Of a stretch of DNA of 64,000 nt, positions 1-7,276 are shown piece by piece; positions within the stretch are counted from its first letter, which is position 1; every line of letters starts with the position of its first letter. The notes beneath the pieces were generated by a model. The model made no database searches and was not told the origin of the DNA. It saw nothing but the letters and a program-made list of their open reading frames with translations. The translations under genes and the position numbers were made by a program. This DNA is from Actinoallomurus vinaceus (GTDB taxonomy: Bacteria > Actinomycetota > Actinomycetes > Streptosporangiales > Streptosporangiaceae): the NCBI RefSeq assembly GCF_039542055.1, contig NZ_BAABHK010000003.1, forward strand, positions 372,001-436,000. Direction: 5' to 3'.

Positions 1-71
1 GGGCGCAAGCGATCATGCATGCGGGCCATAAAACGGTAGAACAGTACCGAATCCTGCTCGGCCATGGAAAT

Positions 72-92
72 CGATCAAACAATTTTTGATCG
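72..92. other. Short palindrome downstream of the conservon
   Basis: Perfect 8-bp arms (CGATCAAA / TTTGATCG) separated by 5 bases lie 74 bases past the stop of the minus-strand GTPase gene. There is no clear T-run on either side, so it could be a weak terminator of the conservon or an operator for a gene beyond the left edge. I see no gene in the remaining bases 1-165, which are more AT-rich than the coding sequence. Confidence 0.35.
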
Positions 93-165
93 TTACCGAG
101 ACGATGTTCAAATAATGAATCTTCCGTCTCGTTCCCCGGTCGACGCGGTGCGGGTCGGCGCGCCG

Positions 166-768
166 TCACCTCGCCGGGGCTCGCCGACCGGCGAGCCGCA
201 GCGCGTGCTCGACGATCGAGACCAGGACCAGCTTGGCCGACTCGCGGCGCCGTACGTCGCACAGGATGATCGGCACGTCGGGGTCGACGTCGAGGGCCGT
301 ACGGACCCGGTGCACGTCGTACCGCGGAGCGCTGTCGAAGCAGTTGACGGCCACGACGAACGGCAGCCCGCGCTGCTCGAAGTAGTCGATCGCCGCGAAG
401 CTGTCGGCGAGCCGCCGGGTGTCGGCGAGGACCACCGCGCCGGCCGCGCCCTTGGCGAGCTCGTCCCACATGAACCAGAAGCGCTGCTGACCGGGGGTGC
501 CGAACAGGTACAGCGCCACGTTGCTCCGGAACGTGATGCGCCCGAAGTCCATGGCGACCGTCGTGGTCTCCTTGCCCTCGACCCCGACGATGTCGTCGAC
601 GCCGACCCCCGCGCTCGTGAGGGGGGCTTCGGTGCGCAGCGGCCGGATCTCGCTGACCGTGCCGACCAGTGTGGTCTTGCCCGCTCCGAACCCTCCGGCG
701 ATGAGGAGCTTGATGGCCACCTGCGACTCCGGCTCGGCGACGGCCGGATCAAAGTGTGTATAGCTCAT
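166..768 (-). CDS. cvnD: Conservon small GTPase (MglA/CvnD-like ATP/GTP-binding protein)
   Basis: A 200-residue cytoplasmic Ras-like GTPase, last gene of a four-gene conservon. The Walker A/P-loop GGFGAGKTT lies at about residues 25-33, followed by a switch region rich in T/E and a DFG segment at the G3 position. The G4 loop reads VNCFD, a divergent form of NKxD that is usual in this actinobacterial family. The start overlaps the end of the DUF742 gene by 20 bases, pointing to translational coupling. In Streptomyces, CvnD-type GTPases interact with the roadblock and DUF742 partners and with the membrane kinase; that role is taken from the family. Assignment as a conservon member is secure, but which conservon is unknown. 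Confidence 0.93.
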   Translation of the reverse strand: MSYTHFDPAVAEPESQVAIKLLIAGGFGAGKTTLVGTVSEIRPLRTEAPLTSAGVGVDDIVGVEGKETTTVAMDFGRITFRSNVALYLFGTPGQQRFWFMWDELAKGAAGAVVLADTRRLADSFAAIDYFEQRGLPFVVAVNCFDSAPRYDVHRVRTALDVDPDVPIILCDVRRRESAKLVLVSIVEHALRLAGRRAPAR

Positions 769-1123
769 TGAGCACTATCCTGAGTATCCGTTCGTCGTGC
801 GCGTACACATGCGTCTGCGGAGGCCGCACGCTGATCAGGCCCCAGTAGTGAAGATCTCCCAGCAGAACGCGGATGACGCCGAGGGGCAGTCCGAGTTCGG
901 AGGCCAGATCGGCGACCGTCACCGGCCGCCGGCACAGGCCGAGCAGCCGCAGGTGCTCCGGATCCAGCCACCGCCGGTCCTCCCACGCCGGCGCCCTGCC
1001 GACGATGACCGCCAGCAGGTCCAGCGTCTCCCCATACTCCCGGGTCCGTCCCCGGCTCACCGCGTAGGGACGGACGATCGGGCCCGCCGCGTCGTCGAAC
1101 CACCGCCGCTTGGGCGCGGTCAA
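749..1123 (-). CDS. cvnC: DUF742 conservon protein (CvnC-like)
   Basis: A 124-residue DUF742 protein. The C-terminal half looks like a winged helix (…VADLASELGLPLGVIRVLLGDL…, about residues 72-95) followed by the conserved tail with PPQTHVYAHDERILRIV. It starts 6 bases after the roadblock gene and overlaps the GTPase gene by 20 bases, so it is translated as part of a single cvnABCD transcript. CvnC proteins are thought to bridge the roadblock protein and the GTPase. No DNA-binding role is shown here, although the fold would allow one. Confidence 0.92.
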   Translation of the reverse strand: MTAPKRRWFDDAAGPIVRPYAVSRGRTREYGETLDLLAVIVGRAPAWEDRRWLDPEHLRLLGLCRRPVTVADLASELGLPLGVIRVLLGDLHYWGLISVRPPQTHVYAHDERILRIVLNELYTL

Positions 1124-1129
1124 CGGGGA

Positions 1130-1555
1130 TCACGCTCCACCCGGTATTCCGTCCGGTCTGCCGGCCGCCGACCGCGCGGAGGTGGCCAGGTGACGCCGGA
1201 CCCGCTTGACCAGCCGCGCCATCTCGTACGCGATCAGCCCGATGTTCGCGTCGCCCTCGCTGACGACGGCCAGGCACGTGCCGTCGCCCGCCGCGACCAC
1301 GAACAGGAACGCCTTCTCCAGTTCGATGACCGTCTGGCGGATGTTCCCGCCCTCGACGCGCTCGCTGACCGTGCGCGCCAGCCCGTGGAACCCGGCCGCC
1401 AGCGCGGCGAACCGCTCGGCCTCCGCGGCGTCCAGTCCCTGGGACATGCCCATGGGCAGCCCGTCACCGGTGAGGATCATCGCCTGCCGCACACGCGCGA
1501 CGCGTCCCACCAGGTCGTCGAGCAGCCAGTTCAGCTCACCCGTGGTATCGAGCAT
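1130..1555 (-). CDS. cvnB: Roadblock/LC7-domain protein (CvnB-like)
   Basis: A 141-residue single-domain roadblock/LC7 protein. It starts MLDTTGELNWLLDDLVGRV and has the family pattern LTGDGLPMGMS (residues about 28-38), which precedes the central helix AERFAALAAGFHGLA. Roadblock proteins of this type act as GTPase partners or regulators, and several conservons pair them with CvnD. The gene lies 21 bases behind the kinase gene in the same operon. Length and order match other conservons exactly. Confidence 0.93.
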   Translation of the reverse strand: MLDTTGELNWLLDDLVGRVARVRQAMILTGDGLPMGMSQGLDAAEAERFAALAAGFHGLARTVSERVEGGNIRQTVIELEKAFLFVVAAGDGTCLAVVSEGDANIGLIAYEMARLVKRVRRHLATSARSAAGRPDGIPGGA

Positions 1556-1576
1556 TCGCCTCTCCCGCTTCGCCGG

Positions 1577-3934
1577 TCAATCGTCCAGGTCCGGAGCCTG
1601 GCGGCCGCGCTGCCACCCCTCCTGCAGCGATGACATCAGCGACCGGGTCTCCTCCGGCGGACGGGTCGTGGCGGCGTCGCGGGCGGGCGGCTCCGACCAG
1701 GTCGACTCGTCGCGTAGCTGGGGTGCCATGTTGGCCTGGCGGACGCGCCTCGGCAGCTCGGGCGCGTCGTCGTCGGTCCAGCCCTCGTACGGCGTCTGGA
1801 TGTCCTCATCCGCCCAGTCGGACGCGGCCCAGTCCGGGCGCTCCCAGGCGCCCCCGTCGGACCACACGGGGCCGTCCGCCCAGTGGTCGACCGCGGCGGC
1901 GAGCTCACGAGGCGCGGTCAGCGAGGGCAGCGGCGGCTCGGCGGGCGCCTCGACCTGCACGACGGAATGCCAGGCCGCCTCGACGGGCGACTCGTCGGCC
2001 CAGGTGTGCTCGTAGTCGACGCCGTCGTCACCGGCCACCAGCTCCGGCGGGATCAGCGCGACCGCCCGGACGCCCCCGTACGGGGACCGGCCGAGGGTGA
2101 CGCGGATCCCGTGCCGCGCGGCGAGCCGGCCGATGATGAACAGGCCGAGCCGGTCGCTGTCGAGCAGGTCGAACTCCGGAGGATTCGACAGGCGCTCGTT
2201 GGCCTCGGCGAGCTCCTCGTCGTCCAGGCCGATGCCGCGGTCCTCGATCTCGACGGCGTAGCCGTGGGCGACGAGCTCACCCCGGACCTGCACCTGCGTC
2301 GTGGGCGGGGAGAACGCCGTGGCGTTCTCCAGCAGCTCGGCCAGCAGGTGCGTCACGTCGGCGACGATGGCTCCGTCGAGCGCGGCCGGCGTGGCGGCCT
2401 CGACCTCGACCCGCGTGTAGTCCTCGACCTCGGCGACCGCCGCCCGGAGGATGTCGCGGATCCCCACGGGGTTGTGCCAGCCGCGGGCGGGCGCCGCACC
2501 GGACAGGATCGCCAGGCCTTCGGCGTGGCGCCGCATCCGGGTGGTGAGGTGGTCAAGGGCGAACAGGTCGTCGAGGACGTCCGGGTCGCGCGCCTGCTTC
2601 TCCATCGTGTCGAGCATGGCGAGCTGACGGTGGAGCAGCGACTGGTTCCGCCACGCCAGGTTGAGGAAGACCTGGTTGATCCCCTTCCGCAGGCGCGCCT
2701 CGCCCACGGCCGCCTCGACGGCGGTCCGCTGCAGGGCGCTCAGGGCGTCCGCGACCCGGGAGACCTCCTTGCTGCTGCCGACCTCCACCGGCGGGCTCTC
2801 GGCCTCGACGTCCACGTCCTCGCCGCGGCGCAGCCGCTTGATGACCTTCGGCAGGCGTTCCTCGGCGAGGTCCAGGGCCGCGCGCTGCAGACCGGACATC
2901 TCCCGGGTGAGCGCGCGGCCGAAGAGCACGGACACCACGATCGAGATCGCCATGGCGAAGAGACCGATGCCCGCGGCGAGGTAGAGGAGGCGGATGATCC
3001 GGTCACCGATCGGCTTGGCCTCGTTGGTCAGCGCGGTACCGGCGTCGATGGTCGCCTTCGCCCACATGGTCATCAGCGGGGTCACCGTGGGCTGCCACTC
3101 CCCGATCGCCTGCCCCGGCAGCCGCGAGCCGGGGCGCGAGTCGATGATCGCCTGCTCCAGCGCGCGGAACGTCGTGAAGGACTCGGCGCCGGCTACCTCG
3201 TCCCACGGGGCCCGCAGCGAGGGCTTCAGCTGCGCACGCGCCGCATCGAACAGGTAGCGCTCGTTGTACGCGCTCTGCGTGAACATGGCGTACGCGGCGG
3301 CGGTGAGCTTGTGCCTGCCGACGAGCACCGAGGTCACGATGGCGTCCTCGCGCATCACCAGCTCACGCGCCATGGTCGAGGAGACCAGCGCCGTGCCCTG
3401 CTGGTAGATCTCGGAGTCGTTGATGACGATCATGGTGCTGAACACCCGGATCACGGACTCGATCAGGGTGTTGTAGTCACCGATCATCCGCAGGGAGTCC
3501 AGCGACCCCGAGTCGACCTGCGCGCGCAGGTTGGTCAGCCCGTCGAGCTGCAGCCACAGGTCGCTGAGCCGCTGTTTCGTCGTGGGGCTGATGGAGCGCC
3601 GGGCGCTGCCCGAAAGCGTCGACTTGCGGAATGTCGCCTCCGCGGCGTCGGCGGCGGCCCGGCCCTGGGCGACCTCATCACGCCCCTGCCGGCCGTGGGA
3701 GCTCAGCAGGACGGCGGAGGCCACGCGCTCACGCTGCAGCATGGCCGACAGCGCGGCGCCGGGCAGCGCGACCTCGTTGTACGCGGTCGACGCCTCGTAC
3801 TTGTTAAGGGCGTCGCGCGAGGTGAGGAACGCGGCGAACGCCCACAGCCCGGCCAGACAGACGAGGGGCACGAGGACCATCACCAGCAGCCTCGTCCGCA
3901 GGGACCACCTGCCGGAACGCTTGGGGGAACGCAT
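1577..3934 (-). CDS. cvnA: Nitrate/nitrite-sensor-type membrane histidine kinase (CvnA-like)
   Basis: About 785 residues, first gene of the conservon. A membrane segment lies near residues 12-36, then an extracytoplasmic NIT-type helical domain to about 300, and a second membrane segment near 315-338. A HAMP-like linker and an ATPase domain follow, with N-box LLENATAFSPP (about 534-544) and DRGIGL. As in other CvnA proteins no classical phospho-acceptor H-box is obvious, and the last 150 residues are Trp/Pro/acid-rich. I chose the ATG at 3934 because GTGAGG lies 6 bases upstream; an in-frame GTG at 3946 would add four residues. The 406 bases separating it from the GH6 gene must hold the conservon promoter. 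Confidence 0.92.
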   Translation of the reverse strand: MRSPKRSGRWSLRTRLLVMVLVPLVCLAGLWAFAAFLTSRDALNKYEASTAYNEVALPGAALSAMLQRERVASAVLLSSHGRQGRDEVAQGRAAADAAEATFRKSTLSGSARRSISPTTKQRLSDLWLQLDGLTNLRAQVDSGSLDSLRMIGDYNTLIESVIRVFSTMIVINDSEIYQQGTALVSSTMARELVMREDAIVTSVLVGRHKLTAAAYAMFTQSAYNERYLFDAARAQLKPSLRAPWDEVAGAESFTTFRALEQAIIDSRPGSRLPGQAIGEWQPTVTPLMTMWAKATIDAGTALTNEAKPIGDRIIRLLYLAAGIGLFAMAISIVVSVLFGRALTREMSGLQRAALDLAEERLPKVIKRLRRGEDVDVEAESPPVEVGSSKEVSRVADALSALQRTAVEAAVGEARLRKGINQVFLNLAWRNQSLLHRQLAMLDTMEKQARDPDVLDDLFALDHLTTRMRRHAEGLAILSGAAPARGWHNPVGIRDILRAAVAEVEDYTRVEVEAATPAALDGAIVADVTHLLAELLENATAFSPPTTQVQVRGELVAHGYAVEIEDRGIGLDDEELAEANERLSNPPEFDLLDSDRLGLFIIGRLAARHGIRVTLGRSPYGGVRAVALIPPELVAGDDGVDYEHTWADESPVEAAWHSVVQVEAPAEPPLPSLTAPRELAAAVDHWADGPVWSDGGAWERPDWAASDWADEDIQTPYEGWTDDDAPELPRRVRQANMAPQLRDESTWSEPPARDAATTRPPEETRSLMSSLQEGWQRGRQAPDLDD

Positions 3935-4211
3935 GAAGGGCCTCACCGGTCATCGCAGGCATTACGTGAAACAGATTCAAGATCCCTAACCGGGTCAAAT
4001 GCCACCACAGATCGCGCGTTCGTGGCAATAGCCCCCCTGGGCCATCCCGGTACCCACTCATTCGTCACCGTGAGTGGTTAATGAGGCGAATGACCGTTTC
4101 TGCGGACCCCTGGAAAATTCGCGGCAACCTTCTCAGTCCCCCGGGCGACTGGAAGGGCGGAACGTGTCCGCCGAGGTCGCCGCCCGGCCCGGCGGCCGCG
4201 CTCCGTCGCCG

Positions 4212-4238
4212 CCCGCCCCTGGCCCTCGCGGGGGCGGG
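4212..4238 (+). terminator. GC-rich hairpin with T-run in the leader of the GH6 gene
   Basis: Arms CCCGCCCC and GGGGCGGG enclose 11 bases, and TTTT follows a few bases later on the plus strand, about 100 bases before the cellulase start. It could act as an attenuator or as a terminator of upstream transcription. The rest of 3935-4340 shows no gene. I found no CebR-type TGGGAGCGCTCCCA palindrome, which often controls actinobacterial cellulase genes. Confidence 0.35.
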
Positions 4239-4340
4239 TGGCCCTTTTGTGCGATATCTCGGGATTCCGGCCGACACGGCCGCTAGGGTCCCTCAAGATC
4301 AAAAACGGTCTCTCGGGGGCATCCGCTGAGGAGGAAACGC

Positions 4341-5369
4341 ATGACACGCGCGTTGCGCCGCGACGGCATCGTCGCGCTCGCGGCCCTGGCCGCACTCGCG
4401 ACGTCCTGTTCGTCCGGTCATCCGGCAGGCGCGACCGCCGAGCACGACGGGGCCGCCGGAGGGGTCGCGGCCGCGGCCGCCGGGAACCCGGTCACGGCGA
4501 CCAAGGGCTTCTACGTCGACCCGGGCTCCAACCCCGCCACCTGGGTCAAGAACCACCGCGGAGATGCACGGGCGAAGCGCATCAACGCCTCCATCGCCAC
4601 GAAGCCGATGGCGCGCTGGTTCGGCAACTGGAGCGGCGACATCACCAAGGCCGTCTCCGGTTACACGGCGGCGGCCAAGGCCAAGAAGAAGCTGCCGATC
4701 CTCGTCGCCTACAACATCCCTGGCCGGGACTGCGGCGGCGCCTCCTCGGGCGGCGCCGGGAGCGCCGCGGCGTACCGGACATGGATCGCGAAGTTCGCCG
4801 CGGGCATCGGCAGCCGGCCCGCCGTCGTCGTCATCGAACCGGACGCCGTCGCGCAGCTGGACTGCCTGCCGAACGACGGCGAGCGCAAGACCCGCCTGTC
4901 GCTGCTGAGCTACGCGGCCGCCCAGTTCAAGGCCAAGGCACCGGGCGCCTGGGCCTATCTCGACGCCGGAAACGCCAAGTGGATCCCGGCCGCCACGATG
5001 GCGCAGCGGCTGCGGTCCGCAGGCGTCGGCAGCGTCCGCGGCTTCGCCGTCAACGTCTCGAACTACTACACGACCGCCCAGTCGGTCTCGTACTCCAAGG
5101 CCGTCAACGCGGCGCTCAAGTCGAAGTACGGCTACACGCGCCACTTCGTCGTCGACACCAGCCGGAACGGCAAGGGTTCCAAGAACGGCGAGTGGTGCAA
5201 CCCGGCGGGCCGCAAGCTCGGTACGCCGTCCCGCACCGGCGGCGGCGCGGAGATGCTGCTGTGGGTCAAGGTCCCCGGCGACTCCGACGGGCCCTGCGGG
5301 GTCGGCAAGGGCATCCCGGCCGGCCAGTTCAGCCCGGACCTCGCCACGCGGCTCATCAACGGCGGCTGA
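4341..5369 (+). CDS. Secreted glycoside hydrolase family 6 endoglucanase-like lipoprotein
   Basis: A 342-residue exported protein with a lipoprotein signal (LATSC, Cys near residue 23) and a single GH6 domain from about residue 50 to the end. GH6 enzymes cleave beta-1,4-glucan with inversion. Family landmarks are visible: FYVDP near the start, VVVIEPDA in the middle (carrying the candidate general acid), and HFVVDTSRNG with GEWCNPAGRKLG towards the end. No carbohydrate-binding module is present, so this is a minimal membrane-tethered catalytic domain. GAGGAGGAAACGC precedes the ATG. The next gene is on the same strand but 393 bases away. It suits the plant-polysaccharide theme of the region. 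Confidence 0.93.
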   Translation: MTRALRRDGIVALAALAALATSCSSGHPAGATAEHDGAAGGVAAAAAGNPVTATKGFYVDPGSNPATWVKNHRGDARAKRINASIATKPMARWFGNWSGDITKAVSGYTAAAKAKKKLPILVAYNIPGRDCGGASSGGAGSAAAYRTWIAKFAAGIGSRPAVVVIEPDAVAQLDCLPNDGERKTRLSLLSYAAAQFKAKAPGAWAYLDAGNAKWIPAATMAQRLRSAGVGSVRGFAVNVSNYYTTAQSVSYSKAVNAALKSKYGYTRHFVVDTSRNGKGSKNGEWCNPAGRKLGTPSRTGGGAEMLLWVKVPGDSDGPCGVGKGIPAGQFSPDLATRLINGG

Positions 5370-5384
5370 GCGACCGTACGGCTC

Positions 5385-5423
5385 CGGCGACCGGCCGTGG
5401 CGCATGCCCACCGCCGGTCGCCG
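5385..5423 (+). terminator. Terminator after the GH6 gene
   Basis: Perfect 11-bp arms (CGGCGACCGGC / GCCGGTCGCCG) with a 17-base loop start 15 bases after the cellulase stop. There is no T-run, as is common in high-GC actinobacteria. Confidence 0.55.
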
Positions 5424-5485
5424 ACCCGCACCCGGCCTGATCGACGACGAGGACGCCGACGCGATCCCGGACGCGGGGACACCGG

Positions 5486-5595
5486 CCCGATCGCGGCCGA
5501 AGCGCCCGCGCGGCGCCCCCGTACGGGCCCGATCGGAGGCGACCCGATCGCGGGCGCGAGGACAGCGGCCCGATCGCGGCTGGGCGCGATCGGCG
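5486..5595 (+). repeat. Iterated CCCGATCG motif in a 393-base gap
   Basis: The motif CCCGATCGCGG occurs at 5486, 5543 and 5569, with shorter forms at 5528 (CCCGATCGG) and 5587 (GCGATCGG). The gap 5370-5762 holds no convincing gene: the frame of the downstream sortase stays open through it, but the translation is Arg-rich and lacks a ribosome site. The iteration could be a degenerate coding repeat, an operator array or chance in GC-rich DNA. Confidence 0.4.
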
Positions 5596-5762
5596 CGGGA
5601 CGGAGAAGAGGGGCATCAGCTCGATCACGGGACATGACGGCGATCCGTGAGGAAGACTTCACGCAGAGCAGGATCGGCCGGGTCATCCCGGTCGCGTCCG
5701 TTCCCCCCGTCGATGCCCCCGGCCCGCGCCGGTCGCGGGCGCGAGCCGTCAGGAGGCCGTTC

Positions 5763-7172
5763 ATGACCACCCGCCCCCCGCAGCCGTCCGGCCGGAGCCT
5801 CTTCGGGCGCGGCGCCGTCCTCGTCGCCGTCACCGTCTTAGGCGTCGCGCTGCCGGGGTCGTCCTCCGCGCTCGCCGCCCCGGGCGACGGCTACCTCCGG
5901 CTCGCACACCTGTCACCGGACACGCCCGCCGTCGACGTCTACCTGTACGAAGAGGGACGGACCACGCCGCGTCTGGTCCTGAAACACGTGGGCTACGGCG
6001 ACCTCTCGCCGTACCAGCGGCTCAGCGGCGGCGCCTACACCGTCGCGATGCGGCCCGCCGACGCGGCGGCGTCCAGCCCGCCGGTCCTGTCGGCCCGCGT
6101 CCGCGTCCGCGCGCGGGAGGCCTACACCGTCGCCGGCCTCGGCCCGTACAAGGGAATCACGCTCAGGGTCCTGGACGACGCGCTCGCCGTGCCGCCCGGA
6201 CGCTCGGCGCTGCGCGTCATCGAGGCGTCGCTCAAGCGGCCGGCGGTGACCGTCACCGCCGACGACCGGCCGCTCGCCGACGGCCTCCGGTTCCCCGCCG
6301 TCACCGCGTACCGCCCGATGCGGGCGGGCACGACGACCGTTCGCGTCGCGAGCGGGTCCGGGACTCCGCTGACGGCACGGCTGTCGCTGCGCCCCGGTTC
6401 CATCCACACGCTCGTGGTTCTCGACGGGCCGTCGGCGCCCCGGCTGCTCGACCTGCGCGACGCCACGGCGCCGCGCCGGACGCCGCGCGGGAGCGTCGAA
6501 ACGGGCCTCGGCGGCCTCGCCGGGCCGGTCGCACCGCCGTCGTGGGCGACCTCCGCCCGGCTGATCCCGCTGCCCGGCGGTCCGCCGGCCGAAGCCCAGT
6601 CGCCCGGAGCCCCTTCGCCCGCCGCGCCGCGGGCCGAGACTCCGCCGGCCGCCGTCAGGCCGACCGCCGGGAAGCCGCCCGCGGACCTCTCCCCCATCGT
6701 CCCTCCGACCGGCGGCCGGACGGGCGCGTACGCCGAGCCGGTCATGCTGCGGATTCCCGCCCTCGGTGTGCGGACCCTGCTGGAGCGGTTGTCGACGGAC
6801 CCGCAGGGCCGCCTCCGGCCGCCTCGGGACCCCGCGCGCGCCGGGTGGTTCGGGGACGGCATCCGTCCGGGCGCTCCCGGGCCCGCCGTGATCGCGGGGC
6901 ACGTCGACTCCCGTACCGGCGCGGCCGTCTTCACCGGGCTGGGGTCTCTGCGGCCGGGCGACCGGATTCAGGTCACCGACGCGAGGGGCCGGGTCGCGGC
7001 CTTCACGGTCGACCACGTGCGGTCGTACCCGAAGACGGACTTCCCGACGGAGGACGTCTACGGGGCGACCCCCGACCCGCAGTTGCGCCTCATCACCTGC
7101 GGCGGCGCCTTCGACCCGGCGTCGGGACACTACCGGCGCGACGTGGTCGTGTACGCGAGCCTCGCCCCGTGA
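5763..7172 (+). CDS. Secreted DUF4397-class F sortase fusion protein
   Basis: A 469-residue two-domain protein. After a signal peptide (hydrophobic core about 16-36, ALAAP cleavage-like site) comes a DUF4397 domain (about 43-230) with the opening pattern LRLAHLSPDTPAVDVYL. A long Pro/Ala linker (about 235-320) leads to a sortase domain. The catalytic triad is intact: His380 in VIAGHVDS, Cys446 in LRLITCGG, and Arg458/459 in HYRRDV. Class F sortases are transpeptidases or hydrolases of sorting signals, and the two families are often encoded by adjacent genes. The ATG at 5763 is preceded by AGGAGG at 7 bases; the frame is open further upstream, but ATG 5634 lacks a ribosome site. Its substrate is not evident nearby. 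Confidence 0.88.
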   Translation: MTTRPPQPSGRSLFGRGAVLVAVTVLGVALPGSSSALAAPGDGYLRLAHLSPDTPAVDVYLYEEGRTTPRLVLKHVGYGDLSPYQRLSGGAYTVAMRPADAAASSPPVLSARVRVRAREAYTVAGLGPYKGITLRVLDDALAVPPGRSALRVIEASLKRPAVTVTADDRPLADGLRFPAVTAYRPMRAGTTTVRVASGSGTPLTARLSLRPGSIHTLVVLDGPSAPRLLDLRDATAPRRTPRGSVETGLGGLAGPVAPPSWATSARLIPLPGGPPAEAQSPGAPSPAAPRAETPPAAVRPTAGKPPADLSPIVPPTGGRTGAYAEPVMLRIPALGVRTLLERLSTDPQGRLRPPRDPARAGWFGDGIRPGAPGPAVIAGHVDSRTGAAVFTGLGSLRPGDRIQVTDARGRVAAFTVDHVRSYPKTDFPTEDVYGATPDPQLRLITCGGAFDPASGHYRRDVVVYASLAP

Positions 7173-7179
7173 GGCCCGA

Positions 7180-7211
7180 CCGCCGGCCGTCGCCGCTGCG
7201 GCGGCCGGCGG
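7180..7211 (+). terminator. Terminator after the sortase fusion
   Basis: Perfect 10-bp arms CCGCCGGCCG / CGGCCGGCGG with a 12-base loop lie 8 bases after the stop codon. No T-run follows. It separates the sortase from the kinase gene. Confidence 0.5.
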
Positions 7212-7276
7212 CCCTCCGGGGAAGACGGGCCCAAAGCCCCTATCTCCCAGGCCTCGGCGACGGTTATCGTCCTGAC

